Below are positions 1-7,292 of a stretch of 64,000 bases of DNA, in pieces. The stretch lies in contig NZ_JAURWA010000090.1 of assembly GCF_030655195.1 (NCBI RefSeq), positions 1 through 64,000 of the forward strand. Direction: 5' to 3'. The notes beneath the pieces were generated by a model, which saw only the letters and a list, made by a program, of their open reading frames with translations, was not told the DNA's origin and did no database searches. Both the position numbers and the translations under genes were made by a program. The stretch is from Patulibacter sp. Lineage in GTDB: Bacteria > Actinomycetota > Thermoleophilia > Solirubrobacterales > Solirubrobacteraceae. Every line of letters begins with the position of its first letter. Positions within the stretch are counted from its first letter, which is position 1.

Positions 1-363
1 CGCACCGGGTGCGGCGGGCCGCGCCGGGCGGGACTCGCCGGGCGCCTGGGGGCGCACCGGACGGGCCGGGGCCGGGGCGGCCGCTGCAGCGGGCGTGGGC
101 TTCGCCGCAGGGGCGTCGCTCCCGCCGGCAGCGGCCGGGGAGGTCGTGGTCTCGGGCTTCGCCGGGGTTCCGGCGGCCTCGTCTGTCGCCGCGGAGCTCT
201 TCAGCTCGGCGCCCTTGGCCTGGATCAGACGCACAGCGACGCTCTCGTCGACCGAGGACGACGCCGTTGCGATGTCGTGCCCGTCCGCCTGGAGGGCATC
301 GAGCACCGTCTTGCTCGGGAGGCCATGGGCCTTGGCGATCTCGTGAACGCGCTTCTTCGCCAT
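1..363 (-). CDS. infB: Translation initiation factor IF-2, N-terminal part (cut by window edge)
   Basis: Only the first ~121 residues lie in the window; the gene continues past position 1. The protein begins MAKKRVHEIAKAHGL and continues with the short helical IF2_N domain (residues ~1-60, with SKTVLDALQADGHDI), followed by an Ala/Pro/Thr-rich linker that is typical of actinobacterial IF-2 and carries no enzymatic motif. The GTPase domains that place initiator tRNA on the 30S subunit lie outside. The ATG (361-363) shares one base with the TGA of rnpM (TGATG), so translation is probably coupled to the gene upstream. Family assignment is secure from the N-terminal motif and from the order nusA-rnpM-infB. 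Confidence 0.93.
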   Translation of the reverse strand, partial: MAKKRVHEIAKAHGLPSKTVLDALQADGHDIATASSSVDESVAVRLIQAKGAELKSSAATDEAAGTPAKPETTTSPAAAGGSDAPAAKPTPAAAAAPAPARPVRPQAPGESRPARPAAPGA

Positions 364-614
364 CAAATAAAAGAGTGTAGGAAGTTCGGGTCGTTGCTGA
401 TGGGCCGTCGGAACGCGCGCTGGAACGCGCGACGCCTGACGGCCTCCTCGGCGCACGCGTGGTCACACACGTACGCCCCTCGTCCTGGGAGCCGGCGCGC
501 GTCGTCGCGGACCACGTGGTCCGCTTCGACGGCGAGGCGGAGGAGCTCCGCCTGGGGCCTGCGTCGGTTGCATCCGACGCAGCGCCTCTCGGGCTGACGT
601 CCGTCTACGTCGAC
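363..614 (-). CDS. rnpM: YlxR/RnpM-family RNA-binding protein (RNase P modulator), start codon unclear
   Basis: The frame encodes about 80 residues with the DUF448 signature: ERRCVGC near the N-terminus, a central GRGAYVC and a C-terminal basic helix ending AFRRPI. Family members bind RNA and in Firmicutes modulate RNase P. It sits between nusA and infB, its usual place, and its TGA overlaps the infB ATG. No ATG, GTG or TTG occurs in this frame between the conserved domain and position 1049. The 5' end given is the GTC codon at 612-614, which lies 7 nt after a GGAGG at 622-626. The real start may be non-canonical, a frameshift from nusA, or hidden by a sequence error. Confidence 0.8.
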   Translation of the reverse strand, partial: VDVDGRQPERRCVGCNRRRPQAELLRLAVEADHVVRDDARRLPGRGAYVCDHACAEEAVRRRAFQRAFRRPISNDPNFLHSFI

Positions 615-2230
615 GGGACGTCCTCCGTGTCCTGGGTGCCGTCGGTGGCGACGGCACCCTCCGGGTCGCCGTCCAGGACGGCGGCCTCGGTGTCCTGGGC
701 GATCTCCTCGCCGACGTCGGTGGGATCGACGTCGTCGACCGCACCGTCCTCGACGGGGAGCGCCTGATCGACCTCGCCGACGACCTGGTCCTCGACGTCG
801 AGCAGCTCGCCCGCGTCGTCCACCTGCTCCACCGGACCCTCGGCGGCGACGCGCTCGGCGTACGCCTCCTCGGCCCGGGTGACGATGTCCTGGACGTCCT
901 CCTGCGACTTGTCCGGGTCGGAGAGCGCGTCGAGCTCGTCCTCCGGCAGGTTCTCCAGGAGGGCGACCTCGACGGCACCGAAGCGCACCAGCGCCTGGTG
1001 CATCGGGAGACCGCAGAAGGTGGAGCCCGGCAGCGAGGCGTTCGGGCACCGGCGGCCGCTCGTGAGGACGGCGGAGCAGCGGCCGTCACCGATGACCTCC
1101 TCCTCGCCCTCCTCCACGTCGCCGGTCGGCGCCGCGGCCTGGGCGAGCGCGTCGCTGGCCTTCTTGATGTCGATCCGCCAGCCGGTCAGGCGCGCGGCGA
1201 GCCGCACGTTCTGGCCCTCGCGACCGATGGCCTTCGTCAGGTCCTCGTCGGGAACGATGACCGTCGCCTGACGGAGCTCGTCGTCGATGAAGACCTCGCG
1301 CACCTGCGCGGGCGACAGGGCCTTGGCGATGAAGCGCCCGGGCTCGTCGTTGAAGGGGATGATGTCGATCTTCTCGCCCTTGAGCTCCGACACGACCATG
1401 CGGACGCGGGAGCCGCGGGGGCCGACGCAGGCGCCGACGGGGTCGACGCCGGAGGCGTGCGAGACGACGGCGATCTTGGAGCGGTAGCCCGGCTCGCGGG
1501 CGACGCCGGTGATCTCGACCAGGCCGTCGGCGATCTCGGGGACCTCGAGCTCGAAGAGCGCGCGGATGACCTCGGGGTCGCGGCGCGAGACGATGATCGA
1601 CGGGCCCTTCGCGGACTGCGAGACCTCCTTGATCACCGCCTTGAGGCGCTGGTTGTGGTCGTAGCGCTCGCCGAAGACCTGCTCCGAGCGGGGCAGCAGG
1701 GCCTCGACGCGGTCGCGAAGCTGCAGCAGCGTGTACCGGTTGTCCGACTGCTGGACGATGCCGGTGACCATCTCGCCGACGCGGTCCGCGAACTCGTCGT
1801 ACATCATGTCGCGCTCGGCCTCGCGGATCCGCTGCAGGATGACCTGCTTGGCGGTCTGCGCGGCGATGCGACCGAAGTCGTCCGGCGTGACGTCCTGCTC
1901 GGGGATCTCGTCCGTGTGCTCGGCGAGCTTCTCGGCCGGGATCTCGATCTCGGTCGGCTCGACCCACTCGCCGGTCTCGGGGTCCTCGTAGCTCTGCTCG
2001 TCGATGGTCTCGACGATCAGGCCGGCCTCGAGCATCTCGGGCACGAGCAGCTCGATGACCCGGTACTCGCCGTTCTCCGTGTCGAGCTCGACGCGGGCGT
2101 ACTTGGCCGCGTCGGGCTGCTTCTTGTACGCGGAGAGGAGCGCATCCTCGAGCGCGGCGATGAGCCGCTCCTCGGGGATGTTCTTCTCGCGCGCCAGGGC
2201 GCGCATGGCGTCTACGATCTCGCGGGACAT
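605..2230 (-). CDS. nusA: Transcription termination/antitermination factor NusA with C-terminal extension
   Basis: 541 residues. NusA binds RNA polymerase and nascent RNA and modulates pausing, termination and antitermination. The N-terminal polymerase-binding domain spans ~1-130, followed by S1 (~135-200) and the two KH domains (~205-350; motifs GACVGPRGSRVRMV and GREGQNVRLAA). After the KH domains comes a region seldom seen in the core family: a Cys/His motif at residues ~380-414 (C-x8-C-x10-C-x4-H) and an acidic, low-complexity tail to the end. Start ATG 2228-2230 has AGGAG 5 nt upstream, overlapping the rimP stop. It lies 7 nt after rimP and overlaps the presumed 5' end of rnpM. Confidence 0.95.
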   Translation of the reverse strand: MSREIVDAMRALAREKNIPEERLIAALEDALLSAYKKQPDAAKYARVELDTENGEYRVIELLVPEMLEAGLIVETIDEQSYEDPETGEWVEPTEIEIPAEKLAEHTDEIPEQDVTPDDFGRIAAQTAKQVILQRIREAERDMMYDEFADRVGEMVTGIVQQSDNRYTLLQLRDRVEALLPRSEQVFGERYDHNQRLKAVIKEVSQSAKGPSIIVSRRDPEVIRALFELEVPEIADGLVEITGVAREPGYRSKIAVVSHASGVDPVGACVGPRGSRVRMVVSELKGEKIDIIPFNDEPGRFIAKALSPAQVREVFIDDELRQATVIVPDEDLTKAIGREGQNVRLAARLTGWRIDIKKASDALAQAAAPTGDVEEGEEEVIGDGRCSAVLTSGRRCPNASLPGSTFCGLPMHQALVRFGAVEVALLENLPEDELDALSDPDKSQEDVQDIVTRAEEAYAERVAAEGPVEQVDDAGELLDVEDQVVGEVDQALPVEDGAVDDVDPTDVGEEIAQDTEAAVLDGDPEGAVATDGTQDTEDVPST

Positions 2231-2237
2231 CTCGCTC

Positions 2238-2681
2238 CTACTCCTCGACGAGGTTGCTGCGATGGATCTCGGCGTAGGGGATCGTCACGACGCCCCCGTC
2301 GGCCGCCAGGGTGACTGCGTGCTCGTCGTTGCCGACGAGCTCCCCGGTGAAGGACTTGCGGGGCTCGTCCGAGTCGCCGCCCGCCACCGCGATGGGCTGC
2401 CGCGTGCGGATCCGCACCTTGCGGCCCGTGAAGCGGCGGTAGTGCTCCGGCTTGACCAGCGGCCGGTCCGAACCCGGCGAGGAGACCTCGACGGCGTACC
2501 GCTCGCGCAGATCGTCCATGTGACGGGTGACCCGGACGCAGAGGTCCAGGTTGACGCCGTCGGGATGGTCGATCAAGACGCGCAGGGTGTTCCCGCCCAC
2601 GACCTCGGCCAGCAGCACCTCGACCTCGGGCTCGACGGCCCGGAGTCGCTCTTCGACGGTGTCCTGGATGGAGGGGTTCAT
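2238..2681 (-). CDS. rimP: Ribosome maturation factor RimP
   Basis: About 147 residues. RimP assists late 30S subunit assembly. The N-terminal domain contains VEVLLAEVVGGNTLRVLIDHPDGVNLDLC; the motif EVSSPGSDRPL is the family hallmark, and the C-terminal SH3-like domain ends at NLVEE. It is the first gene of the rimP-nusA-rnpM-infB operon. Two ATG codons are possible (2694-2696 and 2679-2681). The downstream one gives a normal N-terminus and is used here; neither has a clear Shine-Dalgarno sequence, and the upstream one directly follows a run of seven T residues of a terminator-like hairpin. Confidence 0.92.
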   Translation of the reverse strand: MNPSIQDTVEERLRAVEPEVEVLLAEVVGGNTLRVLIDHPDGVNLDLCVRVTRHMDDLRERYAVEVSSPGSDRPLVKPEHYRRFTGRKVRIRTRQPIAVAGGDSDEPRKSFTGELVGNDEHAVTLAADGGVVTIPYAEIHRSNLVEE

Positions 2682-2696
2682 GGTGCGTTCGGCCAT

Positions 2697-2720
2697 AAAA
2701 AAAGCGGGCTCCGTGCCCAC
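2697..2720 (-). terminator. Hairpin plus seven-T run directly before rimP: intrinsic terminator or attenuator
   Basis: On the minus strand GTGGGC and GCCCGC (2715-2720 and 2704-2709) form a 6-bp stem with one G-T pair and a five-base loop. Seven T residues (2697-2703) follow and end one base before a possible rimP ATG. This is the standard shape of a Rho-independent terminator. Because it lies between the promoter region and rimP, it would act as an attenuator for the nusA operon. A sequence CTCCGTG at 2756-2762 is complementary to CACGGAG (2709-2715) in the hairpin and could form an alternative structure if it is transcribed. Confidence 0.6.
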
Positions 2721-2764
2721 TTCCAAGGTTGCTGCGGAGCGGTGCCCGGGGACACCACGGAGTG

Positions 2765-2770
2765 ATCGTA
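2765..2770 (-). promoter_or_regulatory. Possible -10 element for the rimP-nusA-infB operon
   Basis: TACGAT reads on the minus strand about 70 bp before rimP, in the 84-bp gap between rimP and the divergent gene at 2781. It keeps the TA....T of the vegetative -10 hexamer. No convincing -35 hexamer is visible at 16-18 bp, so the assignment is weak. Confidence 0.3.
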
Positions 2771-2780
2771 CCATCGCCGC

Positions 2781-3269
2781 ATGCAGGAAGCCTTCGGACA
2801 CCGGGCCGCCCCGGCCGCCCCGCCCGCCACCGCCGACACGCCCGTGGACGCGGTCGACTCCCCCGCCCCCGCGGCCCCCGGCTCGCCGGAGGCCGCGGTC
2901 GCGCTGCTCGACGCGTTCCTCGCCGACCTCGACGCCGTCGTCCACCGGCCGGCCCCGCTGGAGCGCGGGTTCGCGCTGGGCACCGGGGCCTGGCCGCTGC
3001 ACGTCGGGGCCCGGGCGGTCGGCGGCCTGCTGGAGCTCCAGGCCGAGGTCGCCCCGCCCGGGGCGGTCGACGCCGCCTGGCTGCTGCACCGCAACCGCCG
3101 GGACGTGCGGGTCGTGCGCTACGCGAGCTCCGCCGAGGGCGCGACCTGGGTCCACGGGGACCTCGTGCTCTCGGCCGTCTCCCCCGCCACGCTGGATGAC
3201 GTCCTGGCCCGGATGCTCGGCGCGGCGGAGGAGGCCGCGGCGGTGGCGGTCTGGCCCGACTGGGGCTGA
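2781..3269 (+). CDS. YbjN-domain-like hypothetical protein
   Basis: 162 residues. Residues 1-35 are an Ala/Pro-rich tail without a signal peptide. The rest has the pattern of a YbjN/type III chaperone-like fold: alternating strands (VRVVRYAS, TWVHGDLVLSAVS) followed by a C-terminal helix (TLDDVLARMLGAAEEAAAVAVW). YbjN-type proteins are small alpha/beta proteins of uncertain role. It is divergent from rimP with 84 bp between the likely starts and convergent with the TPR gene. Codon use is fully GC-biased, as expected for a real gene. The fold assignment is an inference from pattern only. Confidence 0.6.
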   Translation: MQEAFGHRAAPAAPPATADTPVDAVDSPAPAAPGSPEAAVALLDAFLADLDAVVHRPAPLERGFALGTGAWPLHVGARAVGGLLELQAEVAPPGAVDAAWLLHRNRRDVRVVRYASSAEGATWVHGDLVLSAVSPATLDDVLARMLGAAEEAAAVAVWPDWG

Positions 3270-3496
3270 GCGCGCCGGTCGCGGGGCGACGCCGGGCCGC
3301 GCACCGGTGCGGTGCGACGGGTTCGTGCGGCACCGCCGTTCTCGGTGACCGTGGCGCACGTTCCCCGCGTGCCGGCGACGACGACGTGCGGAACGCGCCG
3401 GGTGGCACGACGTGCCGCACGAAGAGTGGGCGGCTGCTCGCGACGTCGCCGGAGGACGGAGCGGACCGACACGTCCCTCGCGCCGGCCGTTCGACG
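3270..3496. repeat. Intergenic region with GTGCGGCAC / GTGCGGAAC motifs
   Basis: This 227-bp gap between two converging genes carries GTGCGGCAC (3325-3333), GTGCGGAAC (3386-3394) and GTGCCGCAC (3412-3420), the last being the inverse of the first. A similar set occurs at 17823-17918 in another intergenic gap. No gene or RNA is evident here. The region may fold as a bidirectional terminator, but no T-run is present. Confidence 0.45.
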
Positions 3497-4198
3497 TCAG
3501 GCGCGAGGAGGCGGGCCGCCCAGCTCCTCCGGGACGTCGTCCCCGCGGGTCGAGCCGGCCTCACCCGTGGAATCGGGCGCGCGCGTCGAGCCGGATCCGC
3601 CCCCGGAACCGGGGTCGCGCGCCGGGCCGTCCGTGCCCGTCGATCCGGGCCCGTCGTCGTCCGCATCCGGTGCGTCGGCGCCGTCCCGCGCACCGACCGT
3701 CCCGCCCGTTCCGGCGTCGGCCGCCGGGGCGCCCCACGGTCCCGCGCCGCTGCGCCGGCTGCCCGGGGGCGGCTCCTCCGCACCGGCGTCGGCGGACGGG
3801 GCCGGTCGGTCGTCCGGCGCGCCGTCGGCACCGGCGAGGGCCGCGATCGTGCGGTCGCGGTAGACCGCGTAGTCCGCACGCTGGGGCTGCAGCAGCGCCG
3901 CCATCGTCAGCGGCGGCCGCGCCTCGGCGTGCAGACCCTGCAGCTGCAGCGCCCGACCCAGGCAGAACTGCGCGTAGTGGTTGACGGGCTCCAGCTCGAC
4001 CAGCACGCCGAACTCCTCGGCGGCCTCGCGGTAGCGCTGCGACCCGAACAGCGCGCGGCCCAGGGCCTCACGCACCATGCCGGTCGTCGGCTCGAGGTCG
4101 CGGGCGCGCTGGAGGGGCAGCGCGGCGGCGTGGTGGTCGCGGCGCTCGAGGAGGTCGATCCCGGAGCGGTAGAGCTCGTACGCGGTGGGCTCCGACAT
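3497..4198 (-). CDS. Tetratricopeptide-repeat protein with low-complexity tail
   Basis: 233 residues. Residues ~1-125 contain about three TPR helices-pairs, for example AYELYRSGIDLLERRDHHAAALPL, REALGRALFGSQRYREAAEEF and YAQFCLGRALQLQGLHAEA; such repeats form protein-binding scaffolds. The remainder (from ~140) is a Gly/Ala/Asp/Pro-rich disordered tail ending ELGGPPPRA. No signal peptide or membrane segment is present, so it should be cytoplasmic. It starts at an ATG (4196-4198) downstream of coaBC in the same direction, separated by a 214-bp repetitive gap. Partner unknown. Confidence 0.85.
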   Translation of the reverse strand: MSEPTAYELYRSGIDLLERRDHHAAALPLQRARDLEPTTGMVREALGRALFGSQRYREAAEEFGVLVELEPVNHYAQFCLGRALQLQGLHAEARPPLTMAALLQPQRADYAVYRDRTIAALAGADGAPDDRPAPSADAGAEEPPPGSRRSGAGPWGAPAADAGTGGTVGARDGADAPDADDDGPGSTGTDGPARDPGSGGGSGSTRAPDSTGEAGSTRGDDVPEELGGPPPRA

Positions 4199-4229
4199 GC
4201 CCCGAGTCTGCCAAACCCTGCGAGGCCAT

Positions 4230-4400
4230 CCGGCACGTCCCGACGCACCGCGCGTCCCGCTCTCCCGCCCGACCGGCCGCCCGCCCGACCGGCCGCCCGC
4301 CTGTCCACCGCCCGCTCGCCCGCCCGACCGTCCACCGCCCGCTCGCCCGGCCGCTCGTCCCCGCCCGCCCGCGCGCCCGTCGCCCGTCGCCCGTCGCCTG
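4230..4400. repeat. Low-complexity CCCG/CCGC repeat tract
   Basis: The gap between coaBC and the TPR gene is made of degenerate short repeats (CCCGACCGGCCGCC, CCGCCCGCTCGCCC and variants). No conserved protein frame or RNA fold was recognised. Such tracts in this genome fill several gaps between operons. Confidence 0.6.
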
Positions 4401-4412
4401 GCGGCGTGGGCC

Positions 4413-5735
4413 TCAGCGGCCTCGGGCGACGAGGACGTCGTCGAGGATCGCGTCGGCGATCCGCTCCTTCGCGGCCCGCGCCACGGCCCGGTCCCCGGCG
4501 GCGGTCACGATCGTCACGGCGTTGTCGGTGGCGTCGAAGGCGATGCCGGGCTGCGAGACGTCGTTGACGACCACGGCGTCGAGGCCCTTGCGCGTCAGCT
4601 TCTCGCGGGCGTGGACGATCGCCTGGTCCCCGTGCTCCGCGGCGAAGCCGACGAGCGTCTGGCCGGGACGCCTGCGGGCGGAGAGCTCGACGAGCACGTC
4701 GACGGTCGCCTCCAGCTCGATCGTCATGCCGGTGCGTCCCTGCTTCTTGATCTTGCCCGCCGCCGGGTCGACCGGCCGGAAGTCCGCGACGGCCGCGGCC
4801 ATGACGAGGACGTCGGCGGAGCCGAACGCGTCCGCGCAGGCCGCGCGCAGCTCCTCGGCCGTCGACACCGGCACGACGGTGGAGCCCGCGGGGTCGGGTA
4901 GGCCGACGTTGGCGGCGACGACGGTGACGCGGGCCCCGCGGGCGACGGCGCGGGCGGCCACCGCGTAGCCCATGCGACCGGAGGACCGGTTGCCGACGAA
5001 CCGCACGGCGTCGATCGGCTCGCGCGTGCCGCCGGCGGACACGAGCACGTGCAGCCCGGCGAGGTCCTGCGGGATCCCCGGGGCCAGCGACCCCTCCGCC
5101 GTCGGGACGCCGCCCGGTCCCAGCTCGAGCGGGCCCGTCGGCACGGCCGCCGCCGAGGGCGCTCCCGCGAGCACCGCCTCCACCGCGGCGAGCAGGTCCT
5201 CGGGCTCGGCCACGCGACCGTCGCCGTGCTCGCCCTTCGAGGCGAGCGCCCCCGATCCGGGGTCGACGAGGATCGCCCCGTCCTCGCGGAGGCGCGCGAC
5301 GTTGCGCAGGGTGGCGGGGTGGTGCCACATGCGGTGGTTCATCGCCGGGGCGACGAGCACCGGGCAGTCCGCCGCGAGGTAGGCCGACGCCACGAGCGAG
5401 TCGGCCCGTCCCGTGGCGAGGCCGGCGATCGCGTTGGCCGTCGCCGGCGCGATGACGTACGCGTCGGCGTTCTCCACCAGCGCGAGGTGGCTGATCGCGG
5501 CGTGGGTCGGCTGCGGATCGCCGGGGAACGCACCGCGCATCGGGTCGGGCTCGAACTCGTCCGTGAGGACCGGCGCGCCGGTGATCGCCCGGAAGGTCTC
5601 GGCGGCGACGAAGCGCTGCGACGTCTCCGTCTGCACGACGCGGACCTGGTGGCCGGCCTTCGTGGCCAGCCGGACGAAGAGGATCGACTTGTAGGCGGCG
5701 ATGCCGCCGGTGACGCCGAGGAGCAGGCGAGCCAT
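4413..5735 (-). CDS. coaBC: Bifunctional phosphopantothenoylcysteine decarboxylase / phosphopantothenate-cysteine ligase
   Basis: 440 residues. It catalyses two steps of CoA synthesis: CTP-dependent joining of 4'-phosphopantothenate and cysteine (CoaB, C-terminal) and FMN-dependent decarboxylation (CoaC, N-terminal). The N-terminus has the flavoprotein motif LLLGVTGGIAAYKS, and APAMNHRMWHHPATLRN matches the conserved CoaC active-site loop. The CoaB half starts near residue 225 (VLVSAGGTREPIDAVRFVGNRSSGRMG) and includes AAAVADFRP and KIKK. The C-terminus VNDVSQPGIAFDATDNAVTIV is typical. It is the last gene of the mihF-gmk-rpoZ-coaBC run, the usual actinobacterial order. Confidence 0.96.
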   Translation of the reverse strand: MARLLLGVTGGIAAYKSILFVRLATKAGHQVRVVQTETSQRFVAAETFRAITGAPVLTDEFEPDPMRGAFPGDPQPTHAAISHLALVENADAYVIAPATANAIAGLATGRADSLVASAYLAADCPVLVAPAMNHRMWHHPATLRNVARLREDGAILVDPGSGALASKGEHGDGRVAEPEDLLAAVEAVLAGAPSAAAVPTGPLELGPGGVPTAEGSLAPGIPQDLAGLHVLVSAGGTREPIDAVRFVGNRSSGRMGYAVAARAVARGARVTVVAANVGLPDPAGSTVVPVSTAEELRAACADAFGSADVLVMAAAVADFRPVDPAAGKIKKQGRTGMTIELEATVDVLVELSARRRPGQTLVGFAAEHGDQAIVHAREKLTRKGLDAVVVNDVSQPGIAFDATDNAVTIVTAAGDRAVARAAKERIADAILDDVLVARGR

Positions 5736-5913
5736 GCGGCGAGTGTGACGGACCGCCCCACCGGGCGGGCGCCCGGCGGCGCCCGTGCACCGCGCCGCGC
5801 CGGATGGCCTCCGGGCCGGGGCGGTGGCCGGCCGACGACGGCCCGGAACGACGAACGCCGCCCGGATCGGACGGCGTCTGCGACGTGCTCGGGTACCGCC
5901 CGTGGGCGGCGGG

Positions 5914-5933
5914 ACCTACCGGTAGCGGTAGGT
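5914..5933. repeat. Short inverted repeat overlapping the end of rpoZ
   Basis: ACCTACCG and CGGTAGGT form 8-bp arms around a GTAG loop and cover the rpoZ stop codon. It could be a weak processing or pausing hairpin. There is no T-run, and part of it is constrained by the coding sequence. Confidence 0.25.
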
Positions 5934-6143
5934 GATCTTGCCGGCGGCGACTTCCTCGAGGGCGATCGTCAGGTAGTTCTTCGACGCCGTCTCGACCATC
6001 GGGGGCGGGAACTCGTCGAACGCGCCCTCACCGAGGTTGTGGTAGTACGCGTTGATCTGCCGGGCCCGCTTCGCCGCCACGAGGACCGACGCGTAGTTCG
6101 AGTCCACGTTGTTGAGCAGCTGGTCCATGCGCGGAGAGATCAC
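5916..6143 (-). CDS. rpoZ: DNA-directed RNA polymerase omega subunit
   Basis: 75 residues, usual for short actinobacterial omega subunits. Omega assists assembly of beta-prime into RNA polymerase. The sequence contains the family core MDQLLNNVDSNYASVLVAAKRARQIN and the C-terminal KNYLTIALEEVAAGKI. The start shown is a GTG (6141-6143) that gives MISPRMDQ; the ATG five codons later would also serve. It lies 138 bp after gmk and 180 bp before coaBC, all on the minus strand. Confidence 0.93.
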   Translation of the reverse strand: MISPRMDQLLNNVDSNYASVLVAAKRARQINAYYHNLGEGAFDEFPPPMVETASKNYLTIALEEVAAGKITYRYR

Positions 6144-6281
6144 ACAGGGAGTGTAGCGGGGTCGTGCGGTCCGCCCGTGTACGCCCGCTCGCCGTGGCCC
6201 GGTGGACGGGCCTCGTACGCCGCGCCACCGCGGGCCGGACGGCCCGGCCGACGCGGGTCGCGCCGGGCACCGATCCGGGAC

Positions 6282-6851
6282 TCAGGCGCCGTTGGTCGCC
6301 GGCAGCTGGGCCTTGACGATCGACTCGAGCTCGGCGACCGAGGCCTCGAGGTCGTCGTTGACGATCCGGTGGTCGAACTCGTGCTGGCTCTCGAGCTCGG
6401 TCTTCGAGACCTCGAGGCGGCGGGCGATGGTGTCCGCGCCGTCGGTGCCCCGGCCCTCGAGCCGCTGCTGGAGGACCTCGAAGGACGGCGGGACGACGAA
6501 GACCTGGACGGCCTCGGGCATCGTCTCGCGGATCTGTGCGGCGCCCTGGACCTCGATCTCGAGCACGACGGGCGCGCCCTCGCCGAGATGGCGGTCGAGC
6601 TCCTCGCGCAGCGTGCCGTACCGACGACCCGCGTACTCGGCGTGCTCGACGAAGTCGCCGTCGGTGATCCGACGGGCGAACTCGTCGTCGTCGAGGAACC
6701 AGTAGTCGCGGCCGTGCTCCTCCCCCTCGCGCATCGGGCGCGTGGTGGCGGAGACGCTCAGGCGCAGCTCGGGGTGGTTCTGCCGGAGCCGGCGGATGAG
6801 CGTGCCCTTCCCGACCCCCGAGGGGCCGGTGATGACGAAGACGCGTGCCAC
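6282..6851 (-). CDS. gmk: Guanylate kinase
   Basis: 189 residues, normal length. It phosphorylates GMP to GDP with ATP. The P-loop GPSGVGKGTLI is at residues ~9-19; the GMP-binding segment contains SATTRPMREGEEHGRDYWF; the lid and base contacts follow (EYAGRRYGTL, VLEIEVQGAAQI, VFVVPPSFE). The start ATG lies 13 nt after mihF. The pairing with mihF and rpoZ is standard in Actinobacteria. Nothing unusual is visible. Confidence 0.97.
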   Translation of the reverse strand: MARVFVITGPSGVGKGTLIRRLRQNHPELRLSVSATTRPMREGEEHGRDYWFLDDDEFARRITDGDFVEHAEYAGRRYGTLREELDRHLGEGAPVVLEIEVQGAAQIRETMPEAVQVFVVPPSFEVLQQRLEGRGTDGADTIARRLEVSKTELESQHEFDHRIVNDDLEASVAELESIVKAQLPATNGA

Positions 6852-6864
6852 GCGGGACCCCCGC

Positions 6865-7215
6865 TCAGCCGCGCGGGCTGCGGAGCGTCTGCACGAGCTC
6901 GGCGCGCTGGCGGGGCGTCAGGCCGCCGATCGTCTTGGACGCGGAGATCCGGCACTGCTGCAGGATCTTGCCCGCGCGGACGCGGCCGTACTTCGGGACC
7001 GCCAGGAGCATGTCGACGACCTTCGCCGTCTCGAGCCACTCGGGTGGATCCATCAGCAGGCGGTCGATGGACTGCCGACCCGACTTGAGGTCCCGCTTGA
7101 GGGCTGCGCGCTGGGACCGCACCTCGTTCGCGCGCTGGAGCGCGTCCATCCGCTGGTTGAGCGACCGCTCGGGCGTGGCAGAGGACTTGGACGGGGCGTT
7201 TGCTGCGGTCGACAT
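6865..7215 (-). CDS. mihF: Actinobacterial integration host factor mIHF
   Basis: 116 residues. This DNA-binding nucleoid protein is unrelated to the E. coli IHF subunits and carries a helix-two-turn-helix core: MDPPEWLETAKVVDMLLAVPKYGRVRAGKILQQCRIS followed by KTIGGLTPRQRAELVQTL. A Ser/Ala-rich N-terminal tail of ~15 residues precedes the conserved part. It stands upstream of gmk as in other Actinobacteria; the pyrF gene often found just before it is absent here, and a 154-bp gap with an inverted repeat separates it from pyrD. Confidence 0.95.
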   Translation of the reverse strand: MSTAANAPSKSSATPERSLNQRMDALQRANEVRSQRAALKRDLKSGRQSIDRLLMDPPEWLETAKVVDMLLAVPKYGRVRAGKILQQCRISASKTIGGLTPRQRAELVQTLRSPRG

Positions 7216-7269
7216 CGCGGGGCGAGTCTACCCGGCCGCCGAGCGGCGCGAGGGCCGCGGACGACAAGT

Positions 7270-7292
7270 CACCTCGACCTCGAGTCGAGGTG
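7270..7292. repeat. Inverted repeat between pyrD and mihF
   Basis: CACCTCGAC and GTCGAGGTG form perfect 9-bp arms around CTCGA. It lies 55 bp before the mihF start and 78 bp after the pyrD stop, on the transcript of both. It may be an operator for mihF or a terminator hairpin of the pyrimidine operon; no T-run follows on the minus strand. Confidence 0.45.
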
